A stretch of DNA of 11,870 nt from CAZQEZ01 sp964592475. Its GTDB lineage: Bacteria; Bacteroidota; Bacteroidia; Cytophagales; Cyclobacteriaceae. Numbering within the stretch: position 1 is the stretch's first letter; each line of letters begins with the position of its first letter. Positions 6,354 to 11,870 of this stretch are shown in pieces. The translations under genes were made by a program, and so were the position numbers. The DNA is taken from assembly GCA_964592475.1 (NCBI GenBank), contig CAZQEZ010000132.1, positions 1 to 11,870 of the forward strand, in the 5' to 3' direction. Below the pieces are notes generated by a model, which worked only from the letters and a program-made list of their open reading frames with translations, was not told the DNA's origin and made no database searches.

Positions 6354-7496
6354 TTAAACACCTCGATAATACGACCGCACTTTATTTTGTAGTTGACTGT
6401 AAATGGGTTTGCAAAACTCGATGAAAAGCTGTTGCGGTGGTGGTGGACTCACGGGTTCTTGTCGCGCAATTTCAATTTGTTTTTTATTTAAAGCTCTTTC
6501 ATCTCCATTAAAAGATGCCCAGCGAGATACCCATACAAATTCTCCCGGAAACTTATCATGCATAATTATTTGGTTGTTATAAGCATCTATAACACGCATA
6601 CTGAGTAAACCTTTACTTATTACTTCTCTGCGGTTTTCAGTAAAATCAGCTTTTACGGTACCGTAAACATTTTTGTTGCCTTCTCTCGATTTAGTAGTAG
6701 CTACTACTACACTGTCTTTCGTATATTCTTTAGTTTCTCTGTAATTATTAGTTTGGCCTACTACAAAATCATCAAACATAATTTCCAAAATTTGATCAGG
6801 CGGAGCAATATTATCAAAATCTTTTTCAGGTATAAATCTCACAAATCTATTATCGCTAAAATGAAATAAGTACTCGTATACCTGATCCTGAAAGAAATCT
6901 ATGCTTAATTGATAATTGACCGTGGGAGGAGATGGTTGTCTTACCATTACTCTAAGGGTGGCCATGTCTAATGCTTCGTCTAGCTTTGCTGCCACGTTTT
7001 TATATCCCGGAGATATATCCTGCGCTTTGCTAAAATGCTCATAAGCTTCTATACCCGCCGCACGATTATTGGCCGCGAGTGCCTGGCTACCCGCCTGATA
7101 ACGCTCTTCGGCAGCCAAAGGGGTATATGTTTTGACCTCATTGAAGAAATTTTTCGCGTCAGGTATTACGGCTATCGCTCCGGGAGCTCTTTGAATATCT
7201 TCATACATTCTATTGAGCAAGATAAAAATATCTAATACCTGACCATCTTTAAATGGTTGGTTAGAAGCTTTAATGTTACTTACTTTGGTTCTGTAATATT
7301 TTATAGCCTGAGGGTAAGCTTTTTTCAAAACTTCTCTTGACTTTCTGTGATCAGGGTTTCTGCGTAGCCTATCAACAGCTTTTGAAACTGCTTCTACATA
7401 ATTCCCTCTCTCGTAAGCCTTTTTTCCGGACGAACAAGCTTCCATTAACATGATCGAAACTATGATCATGAAACCTATTACGTATTTTGTCTTCAT
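6354..7496 (-). CDS. TPR-type lipoprotein, Bacteroidota family of unknown function
   Basis: A probable outer-membrane or periplasmic lipoprotein of 380 residues. The chosen start is the ATG at 7496, because it gives a canonical lipoprotein signal (MKTKYVIGFMIIVSIMLMEAC, Cys at 21). The frame is open up to an ATG at 7544, which would add 16 polar, basic residues ahead of the signal. Seen: SSGKKAYERGNYVEAVSKAVDRLRRNP right after the Cys, a TPR-like repeat, then further helical repeat material (EERYQAGSQALAANN, AYEHFSKAQDISPGYKNV) to about residue 175, and a C-terminal beta-rich domain ending with a Pro-rich PVSPPPPQQ and a short Tyr/Arg tail. Proteins of this layout are common in Bacteroidota and usually annotated only as tetratricopeptide or hypothetical. 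A role in envelope assembly is a guess. The 3' end faces the bidirectional terminator. Confidence 0.82.
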   Translation of the reverse strand: MKTKYVIGFMIIVSIMLMEACSSGKKAYERGNYVEAVSKAVDRLRRNPDHRKSREVLKKAYPQAIKYYRTKVSNIKASNQPFKDGQVLDIFILLNRMYEDIQRAPGAIAVIPDAKNFFNEVKTYTPLAAEERYQAGSQALAANNRAAGIEAYEHFSKAQDISPGYKNVAAKLDEALDMATLRVMVRQPSPPTVNYQLSIDFFQDQVYEYLFHFSDNRFVRFIPEKDFDNIAPPDQILEIMFDDFVVGQTNNYRETKEYTKDSVVVATTKSREGNKNVYGTVKADFTENRREVISKGLLSMRVIDAYNNQIIMHDKFPGEFVWVSRWASFNGDERALNKKQIEIARQEPVSPPPPQQLFIEFCKPIYSQLQNKVRSYYRGV

Positions 7497-7574
7497 ATAT
7501 TTGGCAATTTTTTTCCTGATAGTCTGATAATCATTTGTAATCATAATTTAGATGCTAATTTTATCATTAATTTT

Positions 7575-7582
7575 CAAACATA
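7575..7582 (-). promoter_or_regulatory. Candidate -7 box of the TPR lipoprotein gene
   Basis: On the minus strand this reads TATGTTTG, an exact TAnnTTTG match. Transcription would start near 7569, upstream of both possible start codons (7544 and 7496). No convincing -33 TTTG partner was found at the usual spacing, so this is tentative in AT-rich DNA. Confidence 0.35.
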
Positions 7583-7673
7583 AAACTAAAATTTGAGAGA
7601 AATTATACATTGTAAGTATTAAATACGCTTGTTAATATTTCAATACCGATTTTTGATCCGATTTGGCTCAGTT

Positions 7674-7722
7674 TTGACGTAAAAAATTTGGTTAGATGTA
7701 CAAAACTTGAGGTAAAAAATTT
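7674..7722. repeat. Tandem direct repeat upstream of the symporter promoter
   Basis: TTGACGTAAAAAATTT at 7674-7689 and TTGAGGTAAAAAATTT at 7707-7722 are 15/16 identical and start exactly 33 bp apart, about three helical turns, so they face the same side of the DNA. The second copy ends 19 bp before the -7 box at 7742 and so covers the -33 region. It could be a paired operator for a regulator of the symporter gene. The regulator is unknown. Confidence 0.5.
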
Positions 7723-7741
7723 AGAGCTCACCTTAATCAAG

Positions 7742-7749
7742 TATATTTG
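7742..7749 (+). promoter_or_regulatory. -7 promoter box of the AGCS symporter gene
   Basis: TATATTTG matches TAnnTTTG exactly. Transcription would begin near 7755, leaving a leader of about 15 bases to the ATG at 7770. This placement argues against the in-frame TTG at 7755 as the start. The -33 region lies inside the second copy of the direct repeat and is a weak match (ATTTA). Confidence 0.5.
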
Positions 7750-7769
7750 CTGTTTTGCAAATTCATAAA

Positions 7770-9128
7770 ATGGAGCAAATCAATACAATTATAAGTGCTT
7801 TCGCTAATCTGGTTTGGGGCACCCCCCTGGTTTTGCTACTTACTGGTAGTGGTATCTTTTTCTTTATTTATTCTAAAGGAGTTCCCATACAGTATTTGGG
7901 TAGAGCGTTAAAGATATTAGCCGGAAAGTACAACCTGCAGAATAGTAAAGGGGATATAAGTCAGTGGCAAGCTGTTTCTACGGCCTTGGCGTCTACCATC
8001 GGTATGGGAAATATAAGTGGAGTAGCAGTAGCCATTAGTTTAGGTGGCCCGGGGGCGGTGTTTTGGATGTGGATAAGCGCTATTATTGGCATGAATACCA
8101 AATTCTTTACCTGCACGCTATCAGTAATGTACCGAAGCATACTACCCTCCGGAAGAATAGTGGGCGGGCCTATGTATTTTATCGTTAATGGTTTGGGCAC
8201 CAAGTGGAAACCAATGGCTGTATTTTTCGCTTTGTCGGGTATGATAGGCTTGGCACCTTTTTTTCAAACCAATCAATTGACCAGAATTATTGGCTTTGCT
8301 ATTATTCCGGATTTACAAGTGGACAAGTTTCATTGGATTTACCTGGTACTCGGAATTTTGATTATGATTTTGGTAATTGTGGTACTTCTGGGCGGCATTA
8401 AAAGGATTGCTAATGTGGCCTCAAACCTGGTGCCGGCAATGGTGGTTTTGTATTTTGTGGTGGTTCTATTTATTTTAATAAAATTTTCAGATCAGGTTTT
8501 GCCAGCGTTTGTTCTAATATTTAATGAAGCATTTTCCGCGCAATCGGTATTGGGCGGTACCGTAGGAGCCTTAATTTTGATAGGCGTTCGAAGGGCGGCC
8601 TTTAGCAATGAAGCGGGTATAGGTACCTCGCCCATGGCCCACGGCGAAGCTAAAAATAATGAACCGGTACATGAGGGAATGGCAGCCATGGTAGAGCCAT
8701 TGATTGATACTATCATTGTTTGCACGCTTACGGCCTTGGCTATTATTGTTACCGGGGTGTGGCAAAGTAGCGATGCCGATGGTATTAGACTTACAGCTGA
8801 GGCTTTTCAATTAGCTATTCCCGGCAATTGGGGAGTTATTTTGCTAACTATTTGCGTTTCAATTTTCTCGATCACCTCATTGTTTACCTTTCCTTATTAT
8901 GGTGGTAAATGTGTGGTTTTTTTATTTGGAGAAAAATGGCGTAGATTGTACGAATGGATCTATTGTCTTTCAATTGTTATAGGATCTGTACTTACTTTAG
9001 GAGCAGTGATAGGTATTGCTGACATATTTTATGGATTAATGGCTTTGCCCAATTTAATAGCAGCTCTGTTGTTGGCGCCCCGTGTAGTGAAGGAATTAAA
9101 GGCGTATCGCCAGAGGGTAAATGTTTAA
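7770..9128 (+). CDS. Alanine/glycine:cation symporter (AGCS family)
   Basis: An inner-membrane secondary transporter that takes up alanine, glycine or a related small amino acid with Na+ or H+. Start chosen at ATG 7770 (452 residues); a TTG at 7755 would add five residues but sits at the predicted transcription start. Seen: about ten to eleven hydrophobic segments, the family signature TALASTIGMGNISGVAVAIS and GGPGAVFWMW at 71-101, GGPMYFI at 132-138, and the second signature RRAAFSNEAGIGTSPMAHGEA at 274-294 followed by VEPLIDTIIVCTLTALAI. Length agrees with the family's usual 440-540. It stands alone on the plus strand, with a -7 box and a tandem repeat upstream. Substrate cannot be read from the sequence. 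No terminator hairpin was recognised before hldD. Confidence 0.94.
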   Translation: MEQINTIISAFANLVWGTPLVLLLTGSGIFFFIYSKGVPIQYLGRALKILAGKYNLQNSKGDISQWQAVSTALASTIGMGNISGVAVAISLGGPGAVFWMWISAIIGMNTKFFTCTLSVMYRSILPSGRIVGGPMYFIVNGLGTKWKPMAVFFALSGMIGLAPFFQTNQLTRIIGFAIIPDLQVDKFHWIYLVLGILIMILVIVVLLGGIKRIANVASNLVPAMVVLYFVVVLFILIKFSDQVLPAFVLIFNEAFSAQSVLGGTVGALILIGVRRAAFSNEAGIGTSPMAHGEAKNNEPVHEGMAAMVEPLIDTIIVCTLTALAIIVTGVWQSSDADGIRLTAEAFQLAIPGNWGVILLTICVSIFSITSLFTFPYYGGKCVVFLFGEKWRRLYEWIYCLSIVIGSVLTLGAVIGIADIFYGLMALPNLIAALLLAPRVVKELKAYRQRVNV

Positions 9129-9246
9129 TTAAATGTCGATAGGTTTTTGGATTTTTTCAAGATTAAACGAAATATAATTAAAGATAAATTTGCCATTTCG
9201 TCTTTTTTTTAAAATGTAATTAAATAAACTCAATCTATTTTTCCAT

Positions 9247-9254
9247 TATTTTTG
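9247..9254 (+). promoter_or_regulatory. Candidate -7 box and ribosome site for hldD
   Basis: TATTTTTG at 9247-9254 fits TAnnTTTG and lies 25 bp before the hldD ATG. An AGGGG at 9270-9274, five bases before the start codon, is one of the few Shine-Dalgarno-like sites in the window and supports start 9280. No clear -33 element was seen. Confidence 0.4.
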
Positions 9255-9279
9255 CCAACCAATTAAAATAGGGGTATAA

Positions 9280-10245
9280 ATGATAGTAGTAACCGGAGCA
9301 GCAGGATTTATAGGTAGTTGCCTGATAAGTAAACTCAACAGCCAAAACTTTAATCATATCGTGGCTGTAGACGATTTCAGCAATAAAGAAAAAAATAAAA
9401 ATCTGGAAGGAAAGCAAATACAAGAGCGAGTAGAAAGAGACCAGTTTTTTAGTTGGTTAGATACCAAAGGTGATAAAATTGAATTCATCTTTCATATTGG
9501 AGCGCGTACGGATACCACAGAATTTGATTGGGACATTTTTCTTAAGCTAAACCTTCATTACAGTCAGCAGCTATGGCAAAAATGCATACAGTACCAAATT
9601 CCGCTTATATATGCCTCTTCGGCGGCTACTTATGGCATGGGTGAAAAAGGATATGACGACTCGGAGCTATTATGTAAAGAACTAAAACCACTTAACCCTT
9701 ATGGAGAGTCCAAAAATGATTTTGATATTTGGGCAGTAAACCAACCGGAAAAGCCGTTTTTTTGGGCTGGTTTAAAATTTTTCAACGTGTATGGTCCCAA
9801 TGAATACCACAAGGGACGCATGGCATCCGTCATCTGGCATGCCTATAATCAAATTGAGAAAACCGGTAAAATGAAGCTTTTTCGTTCCCACAATCCCGAT
9901 TTTGAGGATGGAATGCAATTAAGAGATTTCGTGTATGTGAAAGATGTAGTTGAGGTTTGCTATTTTTTAATGCATCATCGGCAAAATTCGGGTATATATA
10001 ATTTAGGTACAGGCAAAGCACGCACTTTTCAGGATTTAACACTAGCTACTTTTGCTGCCATGGACCGCCAACCGATAATTGAATTTATTGATATTCCTCA
10101 AGATATTAGGGACAAATATCAATATTTTACAGAAGCAAAAATGAACAAATTAAGAAGGATAGGATATGATCTTCCTTTCCAAAGTTTAGAAGAAGGAGTG
10201 AATGATTATGTAAAAAAGCACCTTCAATCTATGAGTTACTTATAG
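9280..10245 (+). CDS. hldD: ADP-L-glycero-D-manno-heptose-6-epimerase
   Basis: Cytoplasmic extended-SDR epimerase that turns ADP-D-glycero-D-manno-heptose into the L-glycero form, the last step in making the activated heptose for the LPS inner core. Seen in 321 residues: Rossmann loop GAAGFIG at 6-12, cofactor-binding VDDFSN at 30-35, FHIGARTDTTE at 71-81, the serine stretch YASSAATYG at 111-119, the catalytic pair Y141 and K145 in NPYGESKNDFD, K178 in NEYHKGRMAS (the position of a catalytic/binding lysine in the E. coli enzyme), and FRSHNPDFEDG followed by RDFVYVKDVV at about 201-224, which lines the substrate pocket. Length and all key residues are normal. The stop overlaps by 6 bp the 3' end of a beta-barrel remnant on the other strand. 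No other heptose gene is nearby. Confidence 0.94.
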   Translation: MIVVTGAAGFIGSCLISKLNSQNFNHIVAVDDFSNKEKNKNLEGKQIQERVERDQFFSWLDTKGDKIEFIFHIGARTDTTEFDWDIFLKLNLHYSQQLWQKCIQYQIPLIYASSAATYGMGEKGYDDSELLCKELKPLNPYGESKNDFDIWAVNQPEKPFFWAGLKFFNVYGPNEYHKGRMASVIWHAYNQIEKTGKMKLFRSHNPDFEDGMQLRDFVYVKDVVEVCYFLMHHRQNSGIYNLGTGKARTFQDLTLATFAAMDRQPIIEFIDIPQDIRDKYQYFTEAKMNKLRRIGYDLPFQSLEEGVNDYVKKHLQSMSYL

Positions 10246-10377
10246 CTGATAGCCCACCATTATGCTAATATCATTGCCATTTAATTTATTGGGAGAACTG
10301 TTTCTGGTATGATACCTTAATTTAAATAATATCGCCTTGTTGTACTTCTTTTGTGCGAAGAAGTAGAATCTTTCAGA
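10240..10377 (-). pseudogene. 3' remnant of an outer-membrane beta-barrel gene
   Basis: A minus-strand frame of 45 codons without a start codon runs from just below an in-frame TAA at 10380-10378 to the TAA at 10242-10240. It begins SERFYFFAQKKYNK and ends LNGNDISIMVGYQL. Alternating aromatic/hydrophobic residues and the final strand closing in a hydrophobic residue are typical of the last strands of Bacteroidota outer-membrane barrels. Upstream in the same frame there are two stops (TAA, then TGA), so no full-length gene remains. The exact family is not recognised. The remnant stop overlaps the hldD stop, which suggests that a full gene once stood tail to tail with hldD. Confidence 0.55.
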
Positions 10378-10425
10378 TTATTTGCAACCCTTTGTTCAAA
10401 ATGAAATATGATAAGCTCAAATAAA

Positions 10426-10449
10426 AAGAGCAGGAAATATCCTGCTCTT
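10426..10449 (-). terminator. Strong intrinsic terminator, better on the minus strand
   Basis: Perfect 10-bp stem AAGAGCAGGA (10426-10435) and TCCTGCTCTT (10440-10449) with a four-base loop. On the minus strand it is followed by TTTATTTG, making a T-rich tract. On the plus strand it is followed by AATTTTAA, a weaker tract. It could end hldD readthrough 180 bp downstream of its stop, but orientation favours a transcript coming from the right on the minus strand. Confidence 0.8.
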
Positions 10450-10453
10450 AATT

Positions 10454-10510
10454 TTAATAAAATGATAAACTTTCGGGATATTTCCCAGGCTTAGACTTAG
10501 GGTATAACAT
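10454..10510 (-). CDS. Possible 18-residue small protein or sRNA body
   Basis: ATG at 10510 opens MLYPKSKPGKYPESLSFY and stops at 10454, four bases before the hairpin terminator. An exact TAnnTTTG box (TACTTTTG, minus strand, 10531-10524) lies about 14 bases upstream of the ATG, so a transcript of about 95 nt is possible, carrying either a small protein or only an RNA. There is no clear ribosome site, an in-frame stop directly precedes the ATG, and the peptide matches nothing I recognise. The ORF could be chance. Confidence 0.25.
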   Translation of the reverse strand: MLYPKSKPGKYPESLSFY

Positions 10511-10523
10511 CTAAATTGTGTAT

Positions 10524-10531
10524 CAAAAGTA
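10524..10531 (-). promoter_or_regulatory. Candidate -7 box of a short minus-strand transcript
   Basis: Reads TACTTTTG on the minus strand, an exact TAnnTTTG match, with predicted start near 10518 and the hairpin terminator ending at 10426. No -33 element at standard spacing was found, and such boxes arise by chance in AT-rich DNA. Confidence 0.3.
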
Positions 10532-10812
10532 TTAAATTTTATCCTAAAATCTATAAATTATATTAATTATTTTCAAAAAAAATGCATGTTCAAACATCTA
10601 TTTCAAAATAAAATACTATTAGTAAGCATTAATTAACAGTAATAATTTCAAGATAGATGTTTTTATAAATTATGTATGCCTTATAGTGTGTATAAAAATA
10701 TACTTAAATTATTAAAATAAGTAACATTTATAATTAGATGTAATATTACGTGTTTTAAATTATAGTTTTTGCTAATGATAAATGCTGAATATACATTAAA
10801 ACTCTTTAGCCT

Positions 10813-11448
10813 TTAGTAGCTAACAAATGGCATCTGATAATTGAACGCTTCTTTTTCTATTTGTTTTAAGAGGAAATCTGCCAGGTCTGCCCTGCCTATC
10901 TTGGTGCTCGCATTTATACCTACCCAACCTACTCTATAATTTCCTTTTTCTGGCTCCTCTGTTAACCTGGGACCTCTTACAATTGTCCATTTCAAGCCGC
11001 TGTTCTCTAGTACCTCATGATGTTTCACTGCATCATTCAGTATTTTGGGCACAGCAATTTTCATAATCAATCGAATCATTTTATCAGGAAACTTTGGCTT
11101 ATCTTTTTCCGGAAAAGGGAGTCCTCCGCCGGATAATGAGATAATTCTTTCTATCCCAACCTTTTTCATTGAATCAACAATGTTTTTGGTGCCATTAGTC
11201 TGCAACCATTCGGGCGAGCCTTTTACATGACCAAACAAGCTAATAACTATATCAGTACCTTCAATGGTTTCCTCTACATTTTTTGCATTTAGTACGTCTC
11301 CTTTAATCACCTGTAATTTCTCTAATTGCGGTGGAAGCTTATCCGGGTTTCTGGCCAATGCTTTAATGGTATAGCCGGCAGCAAGTGCCTTATTTAAAAA
11401 TTCTTTTCCGGTTTTTCCTGTTGCTCCAAATAATGCTATTGTTTTCAT
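10813..11448 (-). CDS. NAD(P)-binding SDR/NmrA-like oxidoreductase
   Basis: A single-domain Rossmann protein of the NAD(P)H-binding (atypical SDR, NmrA-like) group, 211 residues from the ATG at 11448. An ATG at 11514 would add 22 residues (MDFCNPCTSK and onward) that precede the natural fold start and span the predicted promoter, so it is rejected. Seen: MKTIALFGATGKTG with the dinucleotide loop GATGKTG at 8-14, the ALARNPDKL segment after strand 2 (Arg there usually favours NADP), GDVLN at about 52-56, DIVISLFG, then IISLSGGG and an end part with TIVRGPRLTEEP. The substrate is unknown. Relatives include quinone- or flavin-reducing enzymes and regulator-like proteins. It is divergent from an HxlR regulator, a common pairing in which the regulator controls the reductase. 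Confidence 0.85.
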   Translation of the reverse strand: MKTIALFGATGKTGKEFLNKALAAGYTIKALARNPDKLPPQLEKLQVIKGDVLNAKNVEETIEGTDIVISLFGHVKGSPEWLQTNGTKNIVDSMKKVGIERIISLSGGGLPFPEKDKPKFPDKMIRLIMKIAVPKILNDAVKHHEVLENSGLKWTIVRGPRLTEEPEKGNYRVGWVGINASTKIGRADLADFLLKQIEKEAFNYQMPFVSY

Positions 11449-11471
11449 ATTTTCTTGTTTATTTTTTATAT

Positions 11472-11489
11472 CAAATCTACGTAGCTTTG
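11472..11489. promoter_or_regulatory. Back-to-back divergent -7 boxes within a palindrome
   Basis: CAAATCTACGTAGCTTTG is self-complementary at 16 of 18 positions (one mismatched pair). Its left half read on the minus strand is TAGATTTG (SDR gene, -7 box at 11479-11472); its right half on the plus strand is TAGCTTTG (HxlR gene, -7 box at 11482-11489). Both match TAnnTTTG exactly. TTG-like -33 candidates lie about 24 bp upstream of each, longer than the usual spacing. A dimer bound here would cover both promoters at once, so it is a good candidate operator for the HxlR protein. Confidence 0.6.
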
Positions 11490-11516
11490 AGGTGCATGGA
11501 TTACAAAAATCCACCT
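11490..11516. promoter_or_regulatory. Second dyad between promoter and HxlR start
   Basis: AGGTGCAT (11490-11497) and ATCCACCT (11509-11516) are inverted with one mismatch. A shifted arrangement TGGATT/AATCCA (11497-11502, 11508-11513) overlaps it. The dyad lies in the predicted 5' leader of the HxlR gene and upstream of the SDR promoter, so it could be an additional operator. Confidence 0.35.
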
Positions 11517-11530
11517 ACCTTTAAGTAAGT

Positions 11531-11863
11531 ATGAAGCAAAAAGAATATATCAGTGCCAGATGCCCGATTAGAACTACCCTGGAAATGCTAGGAGGTAAAT
11601 GGCGGTTGCTTATTATTAATGCAATTGGTAATCAATCGAAAAGATATGGTGAAATTAAAAATGCATTGCCGGATATAAGTGAAAAAATGCTGGCGCAAGA
11701 GCTTTCTATATTAGTAGATAATGATATTTTAATTAAAAATGTGTATAATGAGGTGCCTCCCAGGGTTGAGTATCAGTTAACTGAAAATGGATTTAATGCA
11801 CTGTGTTTATTGGAGCCCATTAGAAACTTTGGCTTAGCGTATCAAAATAAAATGAAGGATTAA
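11531..11863 (+). CDS. HxlR family winged-helix transcriptional regulator
   Basis: A 110-residue DNA-binding dimer of the HxlR (DUF24) family. Seen: the conserved N-terminal cysteine C11 in ARCPIRTTLEMLGGKW, family helix LLIINAI, recognition region RYGEIKNALPDISEKMLAQELSIL at about 38-61, and the wing VPPRVEYQLTENG at about 75-87. Length is usual for the family. In YodB/CatR/QorR-type members the equivalent cysteine senses quinones, diamide or other electrophiles, so redox control of the neighbouring reductase is a reasonable inference. The start at 11531 is the only ATG that keeps the whole domain. It sits about 35 bases after the predicted transcription start, with no clear ribosome site. 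Confidence 0.93.
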   Translation: MKQKEYISARCPIRTTLEMLGGKWRLLIINAIGNQSKRYGEIKNALPDISEKMLAQELSILVDNDILIKNVYNEVPPRVEYQLTENGFNALCLLEPIRNFGLAYQNKMKD

Positions 11864-11870
11864 AATATTA

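Larger units (their letters stand above)
10246..10812. other. Long AT-rich intergenic region
   Basis: About 570 bp between hldD and the SDR gene. The first 130 bp are the beta-barrel remnant. A strong hairpin lies at 10426-10449, with an 18-codon ORF and a -7 box beside it on the minus strand. From about 10515 to 10812 the sequence is very AT-rich with many stops in all frames. The only structure seen there is one pair of 10-bp inverted repeats at 10592-10601 and 10653-10662. No tRNA, IS element or further gene is apparent. Confidence 0.7.

Noticed and set aside
7497..7544. Upstream ATG extending the TPR lipoprotein by 16 residues
   Set aside because: It would put a polar basic stretch before a canonical lipoprotein signal peptide; ATG 7496 is the better start.
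7646..7664. CCGATTT repeated at 12-bp spacing
   Set aside because: Too short and AT-rich to set apart from chance.
7755..7769. TTG start for the symporter
   Set aside because: Coincides with the predicted transcription start six bases after the -7 box; ATG 7770 gives the normal family N terminus.
7961..8810. Frames on the other strand and in shifted frame within the symporter
   Set aside because: The AGCS protein explains this DNA completely; the shadow peptides have no family features.
11449..11514. 22-residue N-terminal extension of the SDR protein
   Set aside because: Precedes the natural Rossmann start and overlaps the promoter palindrome.
1..11870. CRISPR array, prophage, insertion sequence, tRNA or rRNA
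   Set aside because: No repeat-spacer pattern, transposase, integrase, cloverleaf or rRNA-like sequence was recognised by eye.

Overview
The window reads as a chromosomal segment of a Bacteroidota bacterium, most likely a Cytophagales/Marivirga-like marine lineage, although the order-level guess is by family resemblance only. Signs are low GC, starts mostly without a clear Shine-Dalgarno sequence, several TAnnTTTG-type -7 promoter boxes, and proteins that look typical of the phylum: a MacA-like adaptor with TolC, a TPR lipoprotein with an EACSSGKK lipobox, and an ADP-heptose epimerase. No phage, transposon, CRISPR, rRNA or tRNA gene was seen.

Layout. From 1 to 3475, minus strand, is a tight operon read right to left: L-serine dehydratase beta subunit (sdaAB), a TolC-type outer-membrane channel, a periplasmic adaptor, and the first five codons of a further gene that runs off the left edge (by context probably an ABC-transporter subunit). 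Divergent from it is a class IV aminotransferase (3555-4304), which meets a minus-strand pair tail to tail with 2 bp between: a GNAT acetyltransferase and an unknown lipoprotein. From 5446 to 6236 lie small unknown membrane proteins and a gene cut by a 100-N assembly gap (6137-6236). A bidirectional terminator at 6265-6300 separates these from a minus-strand TPR lipoprotein (6354-7496).

The right half holds an AGCS alanine/glycine:cation symporter (7770-9128) and hldD (9280-10245), which makes the ADP-heptose used in LPS core. Then comes a 570-bp AT-rich stretch. It holds the 3' remnant of an outer-membrane beta-barrel gene that overlaps the hldD stop codon, and a strong hairpin terminator preceded on the minus strand by an 18-codon ORF and a -7 box. 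The window ends with a divergent regulatory module: an NAD(P)-binding SDR/NmrA-like protein (minus) and an HxlR regulator (plus). Their two candidate -7 boxes lie back to back inside one near-perfect palindrome.

Most genes are ordinary housekeeping or envelope functions. No complete new system is evident. The best leads are the palindromic divergent promoter, the small minus-strand transcription unit near 10.45-10.53 kb, the beta-barrel remnant, the 33-bp-spaced direct repeat upstream of the symporter, and the uncharacterised ATGA-coupled gene pair interrupted by the gap.
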